Positions 24,451 to 33,078 are shown, counted from the first letter of the stretch. The stretch is 64,000 bases of DNA from Bacteroidales bacterium (GCA_015060865.1 SUXS01000003.1:62001-126000), one strand, 5' to 3'. Numbers and translations: made by a program. Notes: generated by a model not told the origin, from the letters alone.

Positions 24451-25785
24451 TCACTTGTTGATGATACAAAAGTCTAAAATAGATTGTTGATGTAGAAACT
24501 GTTGCAAGTCTGCAATACAGCAATCCCTCTTATATTGATACGAGTAATAGTTTTCCCAACACGTCAAGTAGTGATTGTATTCCTTTATCCTTGACAAGAA
24601 ATTATACTCTCCTATATGACCTTGATAGTTTTCCCGACGGAGCTGCATATATTCTCTCATCAATCCGATGCGTTTCAGTTCTCCCGCCAAACCCCTGTTG
24701 GCTCGTTCGACATCAAGTAATATGTTCTCCACCTTCTCCATCAGCTGTCGCGTCATCTCCTCCTTCTCTACAGTGACCTGCAGGCGCTCGGCCGACAGGG
24801 CCTTTCGCTTGCGCGACTCCTGCATCGAGAGCGGCAGTTGGAATGCGATGCCTGCATCCACGTTAGATGGGTTCTTGACCTCAGGACGCACATAGTAGGA
24901 GTATCTCACAAATGGAGAAAGGCTCATAGCACTCCAATATGTTGTGTTCTTTTCTTTCTGATGGAGGAGTTCTATCTGCAAGTCCAGCATCTGTAGTTGG
25001 AGCGCATATTCACGAATATGCCCTTTTAACCGTGCTGTGTCAAGCAATATGACTTCTCCTTGCGGTTTCATCAGCTGTGATGCTGCGGGATACTCCTTGG
25101 GAATGGATGTCAGCAGTCGTTCTGCAATAGCCTGGTCATCCATAATCTTCAACAACTCGTCAGTGGCAATGCTGCGGTCAGAGGCCAAATATGATTGCGC
25201 GTCATTCAGCAACTGCAAATTATTGATTCGAAGTTGAAGTATACTAGCCAACAAACTATCATATTCTATACGGAAATATTCTTTTTGCCTCTCTATCAGC
25301 GAGCGTATACGTTCCTGTTCCAAGGTAGCATGCTGCAGTTCGCCTTGGATATTCAGTTCATGAAGACGCCCTTTTCGGCTGAGAATCGAACTACCCAGCA
25401 CGTTCCATCTCAGTTCAACCTGTGTCTTGGCTGAGTAGGACGCCAAAGCATCGTTCTCGTCAGGATCCACGCCAAGTCCTTGCCCCGTACGATAATAGGT
25501 CTGTCCCGATAGGGTAAGTCCAGTCTCTGCCTTCAGAGCACGTTGCTGTTCCTCAACCCTTACGTCAATCAGCGAGTCTACAGCGTCTGGACAATGTCCT
25601 TTCACAACAAGTTCATAAGTCTTGGTGTCAAGTGTCGATATCTTTTGTTCGCCTTTGAATATCAGTGAATCCAACAAGTTGAAATGAGTTTCAAATCGTT
25701 GAAACAGCAAATCGTCCTTCTCTTGGGCCGATATTCCGGTAGGCAACGAAAAAGAGAGTATGAGTACTAGTATTAATGTAACCAC
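24451..25785 (-). CDS. TolC-like outer-membrane efflux/export factor
   Basis: A protein of 444 residues with an N-terminal signal (VTLILVLILSFSLPTGISAQ). It has long amphipathic helical stretches typical of outer membrane factor proteins, with two repeats separated by SLSPFVRYSYYVRPEV, and a C-terminal helix pair (ENILLDVERANRGLAGELKR). It would form the outer-membrane duct. The start is GTG 25785; no in-frame ATG exists upstream before a stop, and an alternative start cannot be excluded. It is the first of five tightly packed genes. A strong hairpin lies 17 nt upstream of the start, between it and the lipoprotein gene. Confidence 0.8.
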   Translation of the reverse strand: MVTLILVLILSFSLPTGISAQEKDDLLFQRFETHFNLLDSLIFKGEQKISTLDTKTYELVVKGHCPDAVDSLIDVRVEEQQRALKAETGLTLSGQTYYRTGQGLGVDPDENDALASYSAKTQVELRWNVLGSSILSRKGRLHELNIQGELQHATLEQERIRSLIERQKEYFRIEYDSLLASILQLRINNLQLLNDAQSYLASDRSIATDELLKIMDDQAIAERLLTSIPKEYPAASQLMKPQGEVILLDTARLKGHIREYALQLQMLDLQIELLHQKEKNTTYWSAMSLSPFVRYSYYVRPEVKNPSNVDAGIAFQLPLSMQESRKRKALSAERLQVTVEKEEMTRQLMEKVENILLDVERANRGLAGELKRIGLMREYMQLRRENYQGHIGEYNFLSRIKEYNHYLTCWENYYSYQYKRDCCIADLQQFLHQQSILDFCIINK

Positions 25786-25801
25786 AGTTGCTACTTTGAT
25801 G

Positions 25802-25836
25802 ACATGAGGGTGCGTCGTTTTGACACACCCTCATGT
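25802..25836 (-). terminator. Intercistronic hairpin between the lipoprotein and the TolC-like gene
   Basis: An 11-bp perfect stem (ACATGAGGGTG / CACCCTCATGT) with a 13-nt loop that adds a further short pair. On the minus strand it has no clear U-tract; it is followed closely by the TolC-like start. It may be an attenuator or processing site rather than a full terminator, because I find no second promoter for the downstream genes. Confidence 0.5.
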
Positions 25837-25857
25837 TATTTTATAGTATTCTATCCA

Positions 25858-27897
25858 TTACTTCTCAATCAGACGGAAAATCTGTACACCGCTCAGGCCA
25901 TAAGCCACGTAAAGGATGTCGCCAGATACGCTGACATAGTTGGCCGACTTTCCACCTGCATGACGATATGAGGTGACCACGGAGAGGTCTTCCTTGTCGA
26001 GGACAAAGAGTCCACCGTCGCCATAGGCAACATACAAGTACTTGTCGTCAAGAGCCAAACCATTGGCTGCAGCCTTCTCCTCGTCGAGTCTGAACGAAGC
26101 TACCTCGACACCATCGGTATAACGCTTCACACCGTTCTTACCCAAGCAGATATAGGCGCTGTTGTCTTCGAGATTAAGCACATTCTTACCATTCACGGGA
26201 GTAATCACATCCAAGGTGATGGTCTGTGTGGGAGCACTGAAGGTGTAATCCATTGCGCTGAACATATTCAACTCGGCCAAAGATTGCTCTGAATCCTTGT
26301 CTGTAAGTGACACAACGCCCATGTTAGTTCCATCAGAGTAGACAAACTTTGAAGAACCTGCTGTGGGGATAGAGGCCACTGTACTGAATGAGTTAGCATC
26401 CAAGGTGTGATAGCCCTCGTTGGTGGTTGCATGCAGATAGTCACCGTTACGGATGACACAAGTTGATGAAGCGCCTTCGAGCTTAACCAGTGTAGGCTCT
26501 GCAGAATAGGTCTGAAAGATACCATCATTCAAATTAATAACCCCGAGGAAGGCTCCATTCTTGGGTTCACCACCAGCAGCAATGATGCGTGAGTCATCTA
26601 CAATCAGATGATTGAAATCAAGAGTATAATGTTCAAAGAAAGAGAGAATAGAGCATACACCTTCAGACAGATTTATCACTTCGATGCAACCATGGTAGTT
26701 CTCACCGCGTGTATGGTATGACACGTAGGCCTTCTCGCCTATGGTCTGGATACAAGTTGAAGAGATGTCGTGTCCGTGATCGGGCGTTATCACCTGTGCG
26801 ATATGCTCAAGACCGACAACGGGCTCAACTTCCACCTCGGGTTCCTTACCGAAGCCATTGTGGCATCCCTTGGCAGGGAGGTAGGTATTGCCATTCAGCT
26901 TGATGCTAGAGAGCCACTCCAACTCGCTTCCGCTACGATTGTCAATCTCCTGATAGTGGATATCCAACCATCCGGTGAACATATCCTTCACGTTGCTCTG
27001 GTGGATTTCAATCTTATCAGCAGAAAGCACAGCATACTCCATATCGCCACCCTCTACGGTAACGGTGCATGGGTTTTTCATATAGAGAGCCTCAGTTTCG
27101 ATAAGACCACCTGCATTGACCTGCAACAGAGAAGCGCTGTTCATCTCTACCTTTGGGGACACAAGGTGGCTACCCACGGTGAGTTCTGCGTAGTTGTGTA
27201 TGATCAGATAGTCATCGGCATAGACACCGCAACCAACCTGACACACAGCATACTCACGTACCTCTACGACAGTAGCCGACAATCCGTCGCCCACGTAGAG
27301 TGTACCACCCACCCAAATCTCGGGATAGCAAAGGTCGCCAGAGGTCATGAATGTAGCGCCTAAGTTGATATTGAATCTGTCGGTGCCTGTGATATTGAAA
27401 TCTCCGTAGCTCAAGATGTTAAGCTCATGGATAGCCTTTTGTGACGGATAGTTAACCTTACCACCGGGCAATACGATGAGCGTACCCTTTCCCCAATAGT
27501 TTGTTATGGTGAGTTCACCGGCGATGTAGTATACATTCTCCTTAAACTGCACATCTGTAGTCAGCGATGTTCCTTCCGGGAGAAGATAATTCTTTGCCTC
27601 AGCGGCCCAGCTCTGATAACCACCATCCATAATCAGATCGTACTCGGGAGCTGTGGGAACATCGGGCATCATAGATCGGGTGACACTGGGAGCTTTGTGT
27701 GCCGAGGTTTTCTTTCTATACATTGTAACGCGCTGAGACAACTCTTCACTGTTGTTATTGACAGCGAAAGTAGGCTGTTGTGGCTCCTCATGGATTCTTT
27801 CCTCTTGGCAAGATGTAATGAACGTTACAATTGCTATCATACTTAAGCATTTTGTAACTCTTGACAAAACACTCCATTGTAATAGTTTCTTATCCAT
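25858..27897 (-). CDS. Surface lipoprotein with beta-helix-like and propeller-like halves
   Basis: A protein of 679 residues with a signal peptide ending in lipobox FITSCQEE (Cys30). Residues ~105-330 are repeated short strands rich in Gly/Val/Asn (TLIVLPGGKVNYPS, LNILSYGDFNITG, LYVGDGLSATVVEV) that look like a right-handed beta-helix. Residues ~370-679 are repeating YVSYHTRGEN, IIAAGGEPKNGAFLGVINL and LYVAYGDGGLFVLD units, which resemble LVIVD-type beta-propeller repeats. Such folds bind or shape polysaccharides, but the role here is inferred from context: it precedes the export operon by 72 nt on the same strand and has the only good promoter of the locus. Confidence 0.75.
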   Translation of the reverse strand: MDKKLLQWSVLSRVTKCLSMIAIVTFITSCQEERIHEEPQQPTFAVNNNSEELSQRVTMYRKKTSAHKAPSVTRSMMPDVPTAPEYDLIMDGGYQSWAAEAKNYLLPEGTSLTTDVQFKENVYYIAGELTITNYWGKGTLIVLPGGKVNYPSQKAIHELNILSYGDFNITGTDRFNINLGATFMTSGDLCYPEIWVGGTLYVGDGLSATVVEVREYAVCQVGCGVYADDYLIIHNYAELTVGSHLVSPKVEMNSASLLQVNAGGLIETEALYMKNPCTVTVEGGDMEYAVLSADKIEIHQSNVKDMFTGWLDIHYQEIDNRSGSELEWLSSIKLNGNTYLPAKGCHNGFGKEPEVEVEPVVGLEHIAQVITPDHGHDISSTCIQTIGEKAYVSYHTRGENYHGCIEVINLSEGVCSILSFFEHYTLDFNHLIVDDSRIIAAGGEPKNGAFLGVINLNDGIFQTYSAEPTLVKLEGASSTCVIRNGDYLHATTNEGYHTLDANSFSTVASIPTAGSSKFVYSDGTNMGVVSLTDKDSEQSLAELNMFSAMDYTFSAPTQTITLDVITPVNGKNVLNLEDNSAYICLGKNGVKRYTDGVEVASFRLDEEKAAANGLALDDKYLYVAYGDGGLFVLDKEDLSVVTSYRHAGGKSANYVSVSGDILYVAYGLSGVQIFRLIEK

Positions 27898-27938
27898 CTT
27901 CTATACACTAAAAATAATAAAATTTATAAAAAACGGTA

Positions 27939-27968
27939 CAAATATAATATTTTTTCTTTTAACTACAA
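27939..27968 (-). promoter_or_regulatory. Promoter of the polysaccharide locus
   Basis: On the minus strand TTG (27968-27966), a 19-nt spacer, then TATATTTG (27946-27939). The predicted transcript begins about 37 nt before the lipoprotein start. The surrounding 110 nt are strongly AT-rich. Confidence 0.6.
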
Positions 27969-28011
27969 ATTTGTTGTTCTCCAAAACTTCAATTTCTTAT
28001 TCACCTCCGGA

Positions 28012-28081
28012 CAGATAATTATCAATCCTCAAGGTATCTCTCGCGCAAAGTCTCCATCATCTCGGGAGTGACACCGATGCA
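28012..28081. repeat. 70-bp flanking direct repeat, copy A
   Basis: Same orientation and length as 19171-19240, about 80% identical by hand alignment. It sits 44 nt upstream of the locus promoter and overlaps the 3' part of the umuD remnant. Together the two copies bracket the whole polysaccharide locus. Confidence 0.7.
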
Positions 28082-28223
28082 CTCGGAAGAAGAAGGTAGA
28101 AGCTCGATGCTTGACCAATAACTTTATGAGATCCAACTTCTCTCTGATTTCTTCCGCAGGAGAAGGGAAACCTGCTTTAACATCGCCAAGCAGCTCACTC
28201 TCAAACGGGACGCAAAAAAACAT
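28029..28223 (-). pseudogene. umuD (S24 family) remnant fused to an unrelated tail
   Basis: From ATG 28223 the frame encodes VKAGFPSPAEEIREKLDL and KHRASTFFFRV, the start of UmuD-type error-prone-repair peptidases (AGFPSPA, DL, HP-x-TF-x-RV). The catalytic Ser and Lys region is missing. After FFFRV the sequence enters copy A of the 70-bp repeat, where the frame is shifted relative to the conserved tail peptide. This is a truncated gene at the edge of the island. Confidence 0.65.
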
Positions 28224-28467
28224 AAGAGTAGCCTTTTTTTGCTGAGGTGTCGGTAAACAAGCGTAATTAGCTGTATATATGCCATTTAACGACCGACACC
28301 CCCTATTATAGGTATCGGTGATAACGTTTTCAACATTCCATTTGCCAGCAGCCGATTTCACTGAGCCTCCCATAAGTCACCAAGGTCCACAATAAGATAA
28401 TTCCGATGGATAAAAGCGGGCAAGCCGACCTACCTGAAAGTAAATTTTCGTTCAACAAACTTTGTAC

Positions 28468-28521
28468 GCCGCGCTGCATAAACGCGTATGCAGGGCAACA
28501 TATGCGCGTATGCAGCGCGGC
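28468..28521. repeat. GC-rich inverted repeat
   Basis: GCCGCGCTGCAT (28468-28479) is the exact complement of ATGCAGCGCGGC (28510-28521). The pairing extends inwards through CGCG with a two-base bulge. The loop repeats TATGCGCG-like words. Confidence 0.75.
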
Positions 28522-28622
28522 ACATGCGCGTACACTGCCCGGCATACAATAATACAAACAGATAGAAGCAGGGAAACGCATTATAAATTTAGTTTGTTTC
28601 TCGCAGATAATCAATCTTTTGC

Positions 28623-28816
28623 CTCACGCGGACTCCGCAGACTTACGCAGAATTTGCGAGTCGCTTCGCCCTCGCTGCCATCCGGACGGTACACGCGCCG
28701 ACGCGGTATAAAAGCGTCGGTTGCGACGACGGAGCCTTTAGGGTCCCAAAGGAGTACTAAGCCAAAGGCGAAGTCAACGATGCGTGTTCTGCGTAAGTCT
28801 GCGAAGTCTGCGTGAG
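28623..28816. repeat. Inverted-repeat element (MITE-like) with 30-nt arms
   Basis: The left arm 28623-28652 and right arm 28787-28816 are complementary at 28 of 30 positions (core CGCAGACTTACGCAGAA). The 134-nt interior has a further hairpin (CCGACGC 28698-28704 with GCGTCGG 28714-28720). It encodes no gene. Confidence 0.75.
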
Positions 28817-28894
28817 AATCAAATATTTGCGAGAAAATGGACTGTAAAATTCAATCATTCGTGTAGGAATATTAGCGAGATTCGCGAAATCAGC

Positions 28895-28924
28895 GACCGA
28901 CACCCCGCAACGGGGGTGTCGGTC
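28895..28924. repeat. Hairpin GACCGACACCCC / GGGGTGTCGGTC
   Basis: A near-perfect 13-bp stem with a 3-4 nt loop. The same word GACCGACACCCC also occurs at 28291-28302, with its complement GGTGTCGGT at 28246-28254, so the motif is used twice within 680 bp, flanking the other repeats. Confidence 0.65.
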
Positions 28925-29086
28925 AATAACACACTGTAGTACTGAGCATTACCATCAATTACCGACATCTAAGACAAAAAAGGCAAAACTCCTTTTTTAT
29001 CACCAAATACAAAAAAATCCCTTGGCATAATCCCAACATTATCCGTTGCGCCAATGAGCGTTCAGAAAAACTTTTTCCCAAAAGAC

Positions 29087-29117
29087 TTGCAGGCATGGAT
29101 GAGATTTCATATATTTG
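29087..29117 (+). promoter_or_regulatory. Promoter of the Fe-S/Tat operon
   Basis: TTG at 29087-29089, a 20-nt spacer, TATATTTG at 29110-29117. The leader to ATG 29274 is about 150 nt, long enough for post-transcriptional control. I see no recognisable riboswitch in it. Confidence 0.6.
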
Positions 29118-29273
29118 TGCAAATAAATGGGATACGCCTTATGCCATGCACACACATAACCTCTATGTGAAGCCATTCCGCATAAGGAAGACCTTTGGCA
29201 ATAACATAAAAAAGACCGTTTCTAAACCCATCAACCAAGGGACATCAACTCATCTTTCATTACAGAATACCCT

Positions 29274-30761
29274 ATGCTACGAAAAACAAGAATAACCCTT
29301 TCCGCCATTTTTTATCTGGGCATCACCCTGCTGTTTCTTGACTTCACCGGGACATTACATACATGGTTGGGCTGGATGGCCAAGATCCAGTTCTTGCCTG
29401 CACTGCTGGCCCTGAATGTGGGCGTAGTGGTAGCGCTCCTTATACTCACCCTTCTTTGCGGCAGGGTATACTGCTCCGTCATCTGCCCCTTGGGGGTGAT
29501 GCAAGACATCTTTGCCTGGTTTGGCAAGAAAGCCAAAAAGAACCGCTACACCTACTCGCCCGAGAAGAAATGGCTACGTGTCATCATGCTGGTCCTGTTC
29601 GTTGCATCACTGCTGGCCGGTGGAGGCATATTGGCCAAATTGCTGGCACCCTACAGTGCCTACGGACGTATTGCGGGCAACCTCCTGGCACCCGTCTGGC
29701 AATGGGGCAACAACGCATTGGCCTATGTGGCCGAACGGATGGACAGCTACGCCTTCTACGAGACCGAGGTTTGGGTAAAGAGCAGCGTCACACTTGCCAT
29801 CGCAGCAGCTACCCTGCTGCTGGTGGGCATACTGGCTTGGCGCGGTGGACGTACCTACTGCAACACCATCTGCCCCGTAGGTACCCTATTGGGCTTTGTA
29901 TCCCGCTTCTCATGGCTGAAGCCTGTGATTGACACAAACAAGTGCATCGACTGCGGCCTGTGTACCAAGAACTGCAAGGCATCGTGCATCGACATGAAGA
30001 CTCACCAGATCGACTATAGCCGGTGCGTATCCTGTATGGACTGTATAGACAAGTGCAAGAAGGGAGCCATCAGCTACTGTCATAAACCCGCATCGGGAAA
30101 CAGCGGGGCACAAGTAGCAGAGGAGAAGGTCAACACTGGGCGCCGCACCTTCCTGACCACTACAGCCGTGGTGGCCGCCTCCACCGCCATCAAAGCACAA
30201 GAGAAGAAAGTCGATGGCGGACTGGCTGCCATCAAGGACAAGATAGCCCCAGAGCGTCAGACCCACCTCGTGCCTCCCGGTGCCCTGAGTGCGCGCAACT
30301 TTGCACAGCACTGCACCTCCTGCCAGCTATGCGTATCGGTATGTCCTAACGGAGTACTCACCCCCTCTACCGACCTTACCCGCCTGATGCAGCCCGAGCT
30401 CACCTACGAACGTGGCTATTGCCGCCCCGAATGTACCAAGTGCTCAGAGGTATGCCCTACAGGTGCCATCAGACCTATCACACGCGAAGACAAGTCGTCC
30501 ACGCAGATAGGACATGCCGTATGGATAAAGAAGAACTGCATACCGCTCACCGATGGCCAGCCATGCGGCAATTGTGCCCGCCACTGCCCTACGGGAGCCA
30601 TACAGATGGTGCCCTCCGTCGAAGGCGACAAACGCTCTCCCAAGATCCCCGTCATCAATGCAGAACGCTGCATCGGCTGCGGAGCATGTGAGCATCTGTG
30701 CCCTGCCCGCCCCTTCAGCGCCATCTACGTGGAGGGACATCAGGCACACAAGGAAATCTAA
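29274..30761 (+). CDS. Membrane 4Fe-4S protein: NapH-like domain fused to NapG/MauM-like ferredoxin with internal Tat motif
   Basis: An electron-transfer protein of 495 residues. The N-terminal half has about five membrane segments with two NapH-type motifs (CGRVYCSVICPLG, GGRTYCNTICPVG), then two 4Fe-4S sites (CIDCGLCTKNC, CVSCMDCIDKC). At residues ~290-294 a twin-arginine motif GRRTFL begins a second hydrophobic stretch. The following domain carries four more cluster motifs (CTSCQLCVSVCP, CTKCSEVCP, CGNCARHCP, CIGCGACEHLCP), like NapG. I infer quinol-linked electron delivery to a periplasmic acceptor. It is the first gene of an operon with a Tat-signal aldo/keto reductase and tatA-tatC, which fits the internal Tat motif. 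Partner and acceptor are unknown. Confidence 0.88.
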   Translation: MLRKTRITLSAIFYLGITLLFLDFTGTLHTWLGWMAKIQFLPALLALNVGVVVALLILTLLCGRVYCSVICPLGVMQDIFAWFGKKAKKNRYTYSPEKKWLRVIMLVLFVASLLAGGGILAKLLAPYSAYGRIAGNLLAPVWQWGNNALAYVAERMDSYAFYETEVWVKSSVTLAIAAATLLLVGILAWRGGRTYCNTICPVGTLLGFVSRFSWLKPVIDTNKCIDCGLCTKNCKASCIDMKTHQIDYSRCVSCMDCIDKCKKGAISYCHKPASGNSGAQVAEEKVNTGRRTFLTTTAVVAASTAIKAQEKKVDGGLAAIKDKIAPERQTHLVPPGALSARNFAQHCTSCQLCVSVCPNGVLTPSTDLTRLMQPELTYERGYCRPECTKCSEVCPTGAIRPITREDKSSTQIGHAVWIKKNCIPLTDGQPCGNCARHCPTGAIQMVPSVEGDKRSPKIPVINAERCIGCGACEHLCPARPFSAIYVEGHQAHKEI

Positions 30762-30786
30762 AAACACATACTACACACACTCATAC

Positions 30787-32127
30787 ATGGACAGACGATC
30801 TTTCTTAAAAATCATAGGCATCGCAGGGACAGCAGCCCTATATGGCTGCAAGCAGAAGAGCAGCACCGGCACATCCCATAGCGAGCTGGGTCCCGTGCCT
30901 ACAGACAAGATGACCTACCGCAGCTTTCCCACATTGGGCAACGACAAGGTATCGATACTCGGCTATGGCTGCATGCGCTGGCCCACCATCCCCCACCCGG
31001 AAGGCAAGGGAGACGTCATTGACCAGGATGCGGTAAACGAACTGGTAGACTATGCCATCGCCCATGGAGTCAACTACTTCGACACAGCTCCCGTATACGT
31101 ACAGGGATGGTCGGAAAAGTCCACCGGAATTGCCCTCAAGAGACATCCGCGCGAGTCGTACTACATAGCTACCAAGCTATCCAACTTCTCCAACCCTACC
31201 CGCGAAAACTCCCTGGCCATGTATCGCCGATCGTTCGAGGAGCTGCAGGTAGACTACATAGACTATTACCTGCTGCACTCGCTGGGCGGAGGAGGCATGG
31301 CCAACTTCCGCAAGCGTTTCGTGGACAATGGCATGATGGACTTCCTCCTCGAAGAGCGCAAGGCAGGGCGCATCAGGCGCCTGGGCTTCTCGTTCCACGG
31401 CAGCCAGGATGTATTTGAAGAGCTGCTGGCCCTACACGAGCAGTACCATTGGGACTTCGTACAGATACAGCTGAACTATGTGGACTGGCACATCGCCAAG
31501 GCCAAAGACCTGTACGAGGCGTTGGTAAAACGGCAAATACCGGGCATCATCATGGAGCCGCTTCTCGGAGGACGACTGTCCAAACTGCCTGACCACATCG
31601 TAGGCCGACTGAAGCAGCGCAGCCCCGAAAGCAGCGTGGCCTCATGGGCCTTCCGCTTTGCCGGAAGCCCCGACATGATACTGACGGTGCTCAGCGGCAT
31701 GACCTACATGGAGCACCTGCAGGACAACATCCGCACCTACTCCCCTCTGGTACCCCTCACCGAAGAGGAGAAGGAGTTCCTCTACGACACCGCCAAGCTG
31801 ATAAAGCAATACCCCACCATCCCCTGCAACGACTGCAAGTATTGCATGCCCTGCCCCTACGGCATCGACATACCGGCCATCCTGCTGCACTACAACAAGT
31901 GCGTCAACGAAGGCTCTGTACCCCAGAGCCAACAAGACGAGAACTACCGCAAGGCCCGACGCGCCTTCCTGGTGGGGTATGACCGCAGCGTGCCCAAGCT
32001 ACGACAGGCCAGCCACTGCATCGGATGCAACCAATGCAGGAAACACTGCCCACAGCGCATCAACATCCCCCAACAGCTGCAGCGCATCGACAGCTTCGTG
32101 GAGAAACTGAAACAAGACACACTTTAA
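30787..32127 (+). CDS. Tat-exported 4Fe-4S aldo/keto reductase lipoprotein
   Basis: A protein of 446 residues. The N-terminus [21 protein letters not shown] has a twin-arginine motif (RRSFLK) followed by a lipobox-like LYGC, so it is probably a Tat-exported lipoprotein. An aldo/keto reductase barrel follows, with tetrad residues in DTAPVY (Asp, Tyr), ATKLS (Lys) and YLLHS (His). A C-terminal ferredoxin part has [11 protein letters not shown] and [13 protein letters not shown] chose ATG 30787 because it starts the Tat signal; longer frames overlap the preceding gene. It lies 25 nt after the Fe-S membrane protein, its likely electron partner. The natural substrate is unknown. Confidence 0.9.
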   Translation: MDRRSFLKIIGIAGTAALYGCKQKSSTGTSHSELGPVPTDKMTYRSFPTLGNDKVSILGYGCMRWPTIPHPEGKGDVIDQDAVNELVDYAIAHGVNYFDTAPVYVQGWSEKSTGIALKRHPRESYYIATKLSNFSNPTRENSLAMYRRSFEELQVDYIDYYLLHSLGGGGMANFRKRFVDNGMMDFLLEERKAGRIRRLGFSFHGSQDVFEELLALHEQYHWDFVQIQLNYVDWHIAKAKDLYEALVKRQIPGIIMEPLLGGRLSKLPDHIVGRLKQRSPESSVASWAFRFAGSPDMILTVLSGMTYMEHLQDNIRTYSPLVPLTEEEKEFLYDTAKLIKQYPTIPCNDCKYCMPCPYGIDIPAILLHYNKCVNEGSVPQSQQDENYRKARRAFLVGYDRSVPKLRQASHCIGCNQCRKHCPQRINIPQQLQRIDSFVEKLKQDTL

Positions 32128-32152
32128 TCATCATAAAAGACTCAGGAAACCT

Positions 32153-32314
32153 ATGTTTGGAATCGGATTTCAAGAAATTATTATCATAGCCCTCATTGTA
32201 CTCCTCTTATTCGGTGGCAAGAAGATACCCGAACTGATGAAAGGATTGGGCAAGGGGGTACGCAGTTTCAAGGACGGCATGAACGGTACCGATACGGATA
32301 AGAAAGAGGAATGA
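32153..32314 (+). CDS. tatA: Sec-independent translocase subunit TatA
   Basis: A small membrane protein of 53 residues. One N-terminal membrane segment (about 5-19, [17 protein letters not shown]) is followed by the amphipathic helix with the invariant [21 protein letters not shown]. The short acidic tail ends KKEE. It is the pore-forming subunit of the twin-arginine translocase. Its TGA stop overlaps the tatC start (ATGA), so translation is coupled. Confidence 0.93.
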   Translation: MFGIGFQEIIIIALIVLLLFGGKKIPELMKGLGKGVRSFKDGMNGTDTDKKEE

Positions 32315-33078
32315 CTTTTTGGGAACATCTGGACGAGTTGCGCGGCAGTCTGATAAAGATGATTGCCGCACTGCTCCTGTGCTCCATTGCGGCTTTCTTC
32401 TTCAAGGAAGAGCTGTTCCGTATCATCCTGGCACCACACGACAGCCACTTCATCACCTATCGCCTGCTCGACAGCATCAGCCACACGCTCTTCCCACACG
32501 GGATCCCTGCCACCGCATGGAAGGTGCAACTCATCAATACCGGACTGGCCCATCAGTTTCTGCTCCATGTCAAGGCTTCGCTCTATGCCGGGCTGCTGCT
32601 CACCTGCCCTGTACTCATCTACCTGCTCTTCCACTTCGTGTCACCTGCCCTATACACCCACGAGCGCAAGTATGCCTATCGCCTGGTAGGTAGCGGGTAC
32701 ATCATGTTCATGCTGGGAGTCATACTGAGCTACTTCGTCATCTTTCCCCTAATCTTCCGGTTCCTGGGCACCTATCAGGTGAGCGACACCATCACCAATA
32801 CAGTCACCATCGACTCCTACATGCACACCCTGCTCAATGTGAGCCTCTCCATGGGTATCGTGTGCGAAATTCCCGTCATCTGCTACCTCCTGGGAAGCAT
32901 GGGCCTCATCAATGCCTCGATGATGAGACGCTACCGCCGCCATGTCATCGTGGTGCTACTCATCATTGCGGCCATCATCACCCCTACCTCCGATGTCTTT
33001 ACCCTCATGCTGGTAGCCCTCCCCATGTGGATGCTCTACGAAATCAGCATCTGGATTGTAAAGATCAAGTCCGCCTGA
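32311..33078 (+). CDS. tatC: Sec-independent translocase subunit TatC
   Basis: A polytopic membrane protein of 255 residues with six membrane segments. The N-terminal [16 protein letters not shown] contains the signal-binding FWEHLDELR motif. Later conserved parts include the loop with [15 protein letters not shown] and the [20 protein letters not shown] segment. No TatB is present, as usual for two-component Tat systems. It is placed after two genes whose products carry twin-arginine motifs, suggesting a dedicated export unit. Confidence 0.95.
   Translation: MTFWEHLDELRGSLIKMIAALLLCSIAAFFFKEELFRIILAPHDSHFITYRLLDSISHTLFPHGIPATAWKVQLINTGLAHQFLLHVKASLYAGLLLTCPVLIYLLFHFVSPALYTHERKYAYRLVGSGYIMFMLGVILSYFVIFPLIFRFLGTYQVSDTITNTVTIDSYMHTLLNVSLSMGIVCEIPVICYLLGSMGLINASMMRRYRRHVIVVLLIIAAIITPTSDVFTLMLVALPMWMLYEISIWIVKIKSA

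Larger units (their letters stand above)
28374..29086. other. Gene-free, hairpin-rich intergenic region
   Basis: About 700 nt without a credible gene. It holds a GC-rich palindrome (28468-28521), an inverted-repeat element (28623-28816), and a 13-bp hairpin (28895-28924). Plus-strand reading through 28462-28815 gives a Cys/His/Arg-rich peptide that only mirrors the repeats. The rest, up to the Fe-S operon promoter, is AT-rich and featureless to my eye. Confidence 0.6.

Noticed and set aside
28462..28815. A 117-codon plus-strand frame with Cys/His/Arg repeats
   Set aside because: Its residues only mirror the DNA palindromes of the repeat region.
29095..29295. A 66-codon frame in the leader of the Fe-S operon
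   Set aside because: It lies just after the promoter's -33 element, overlaps the start of the next gene and shows no protein-like pattern; a leader peptide is possible but unsupported.
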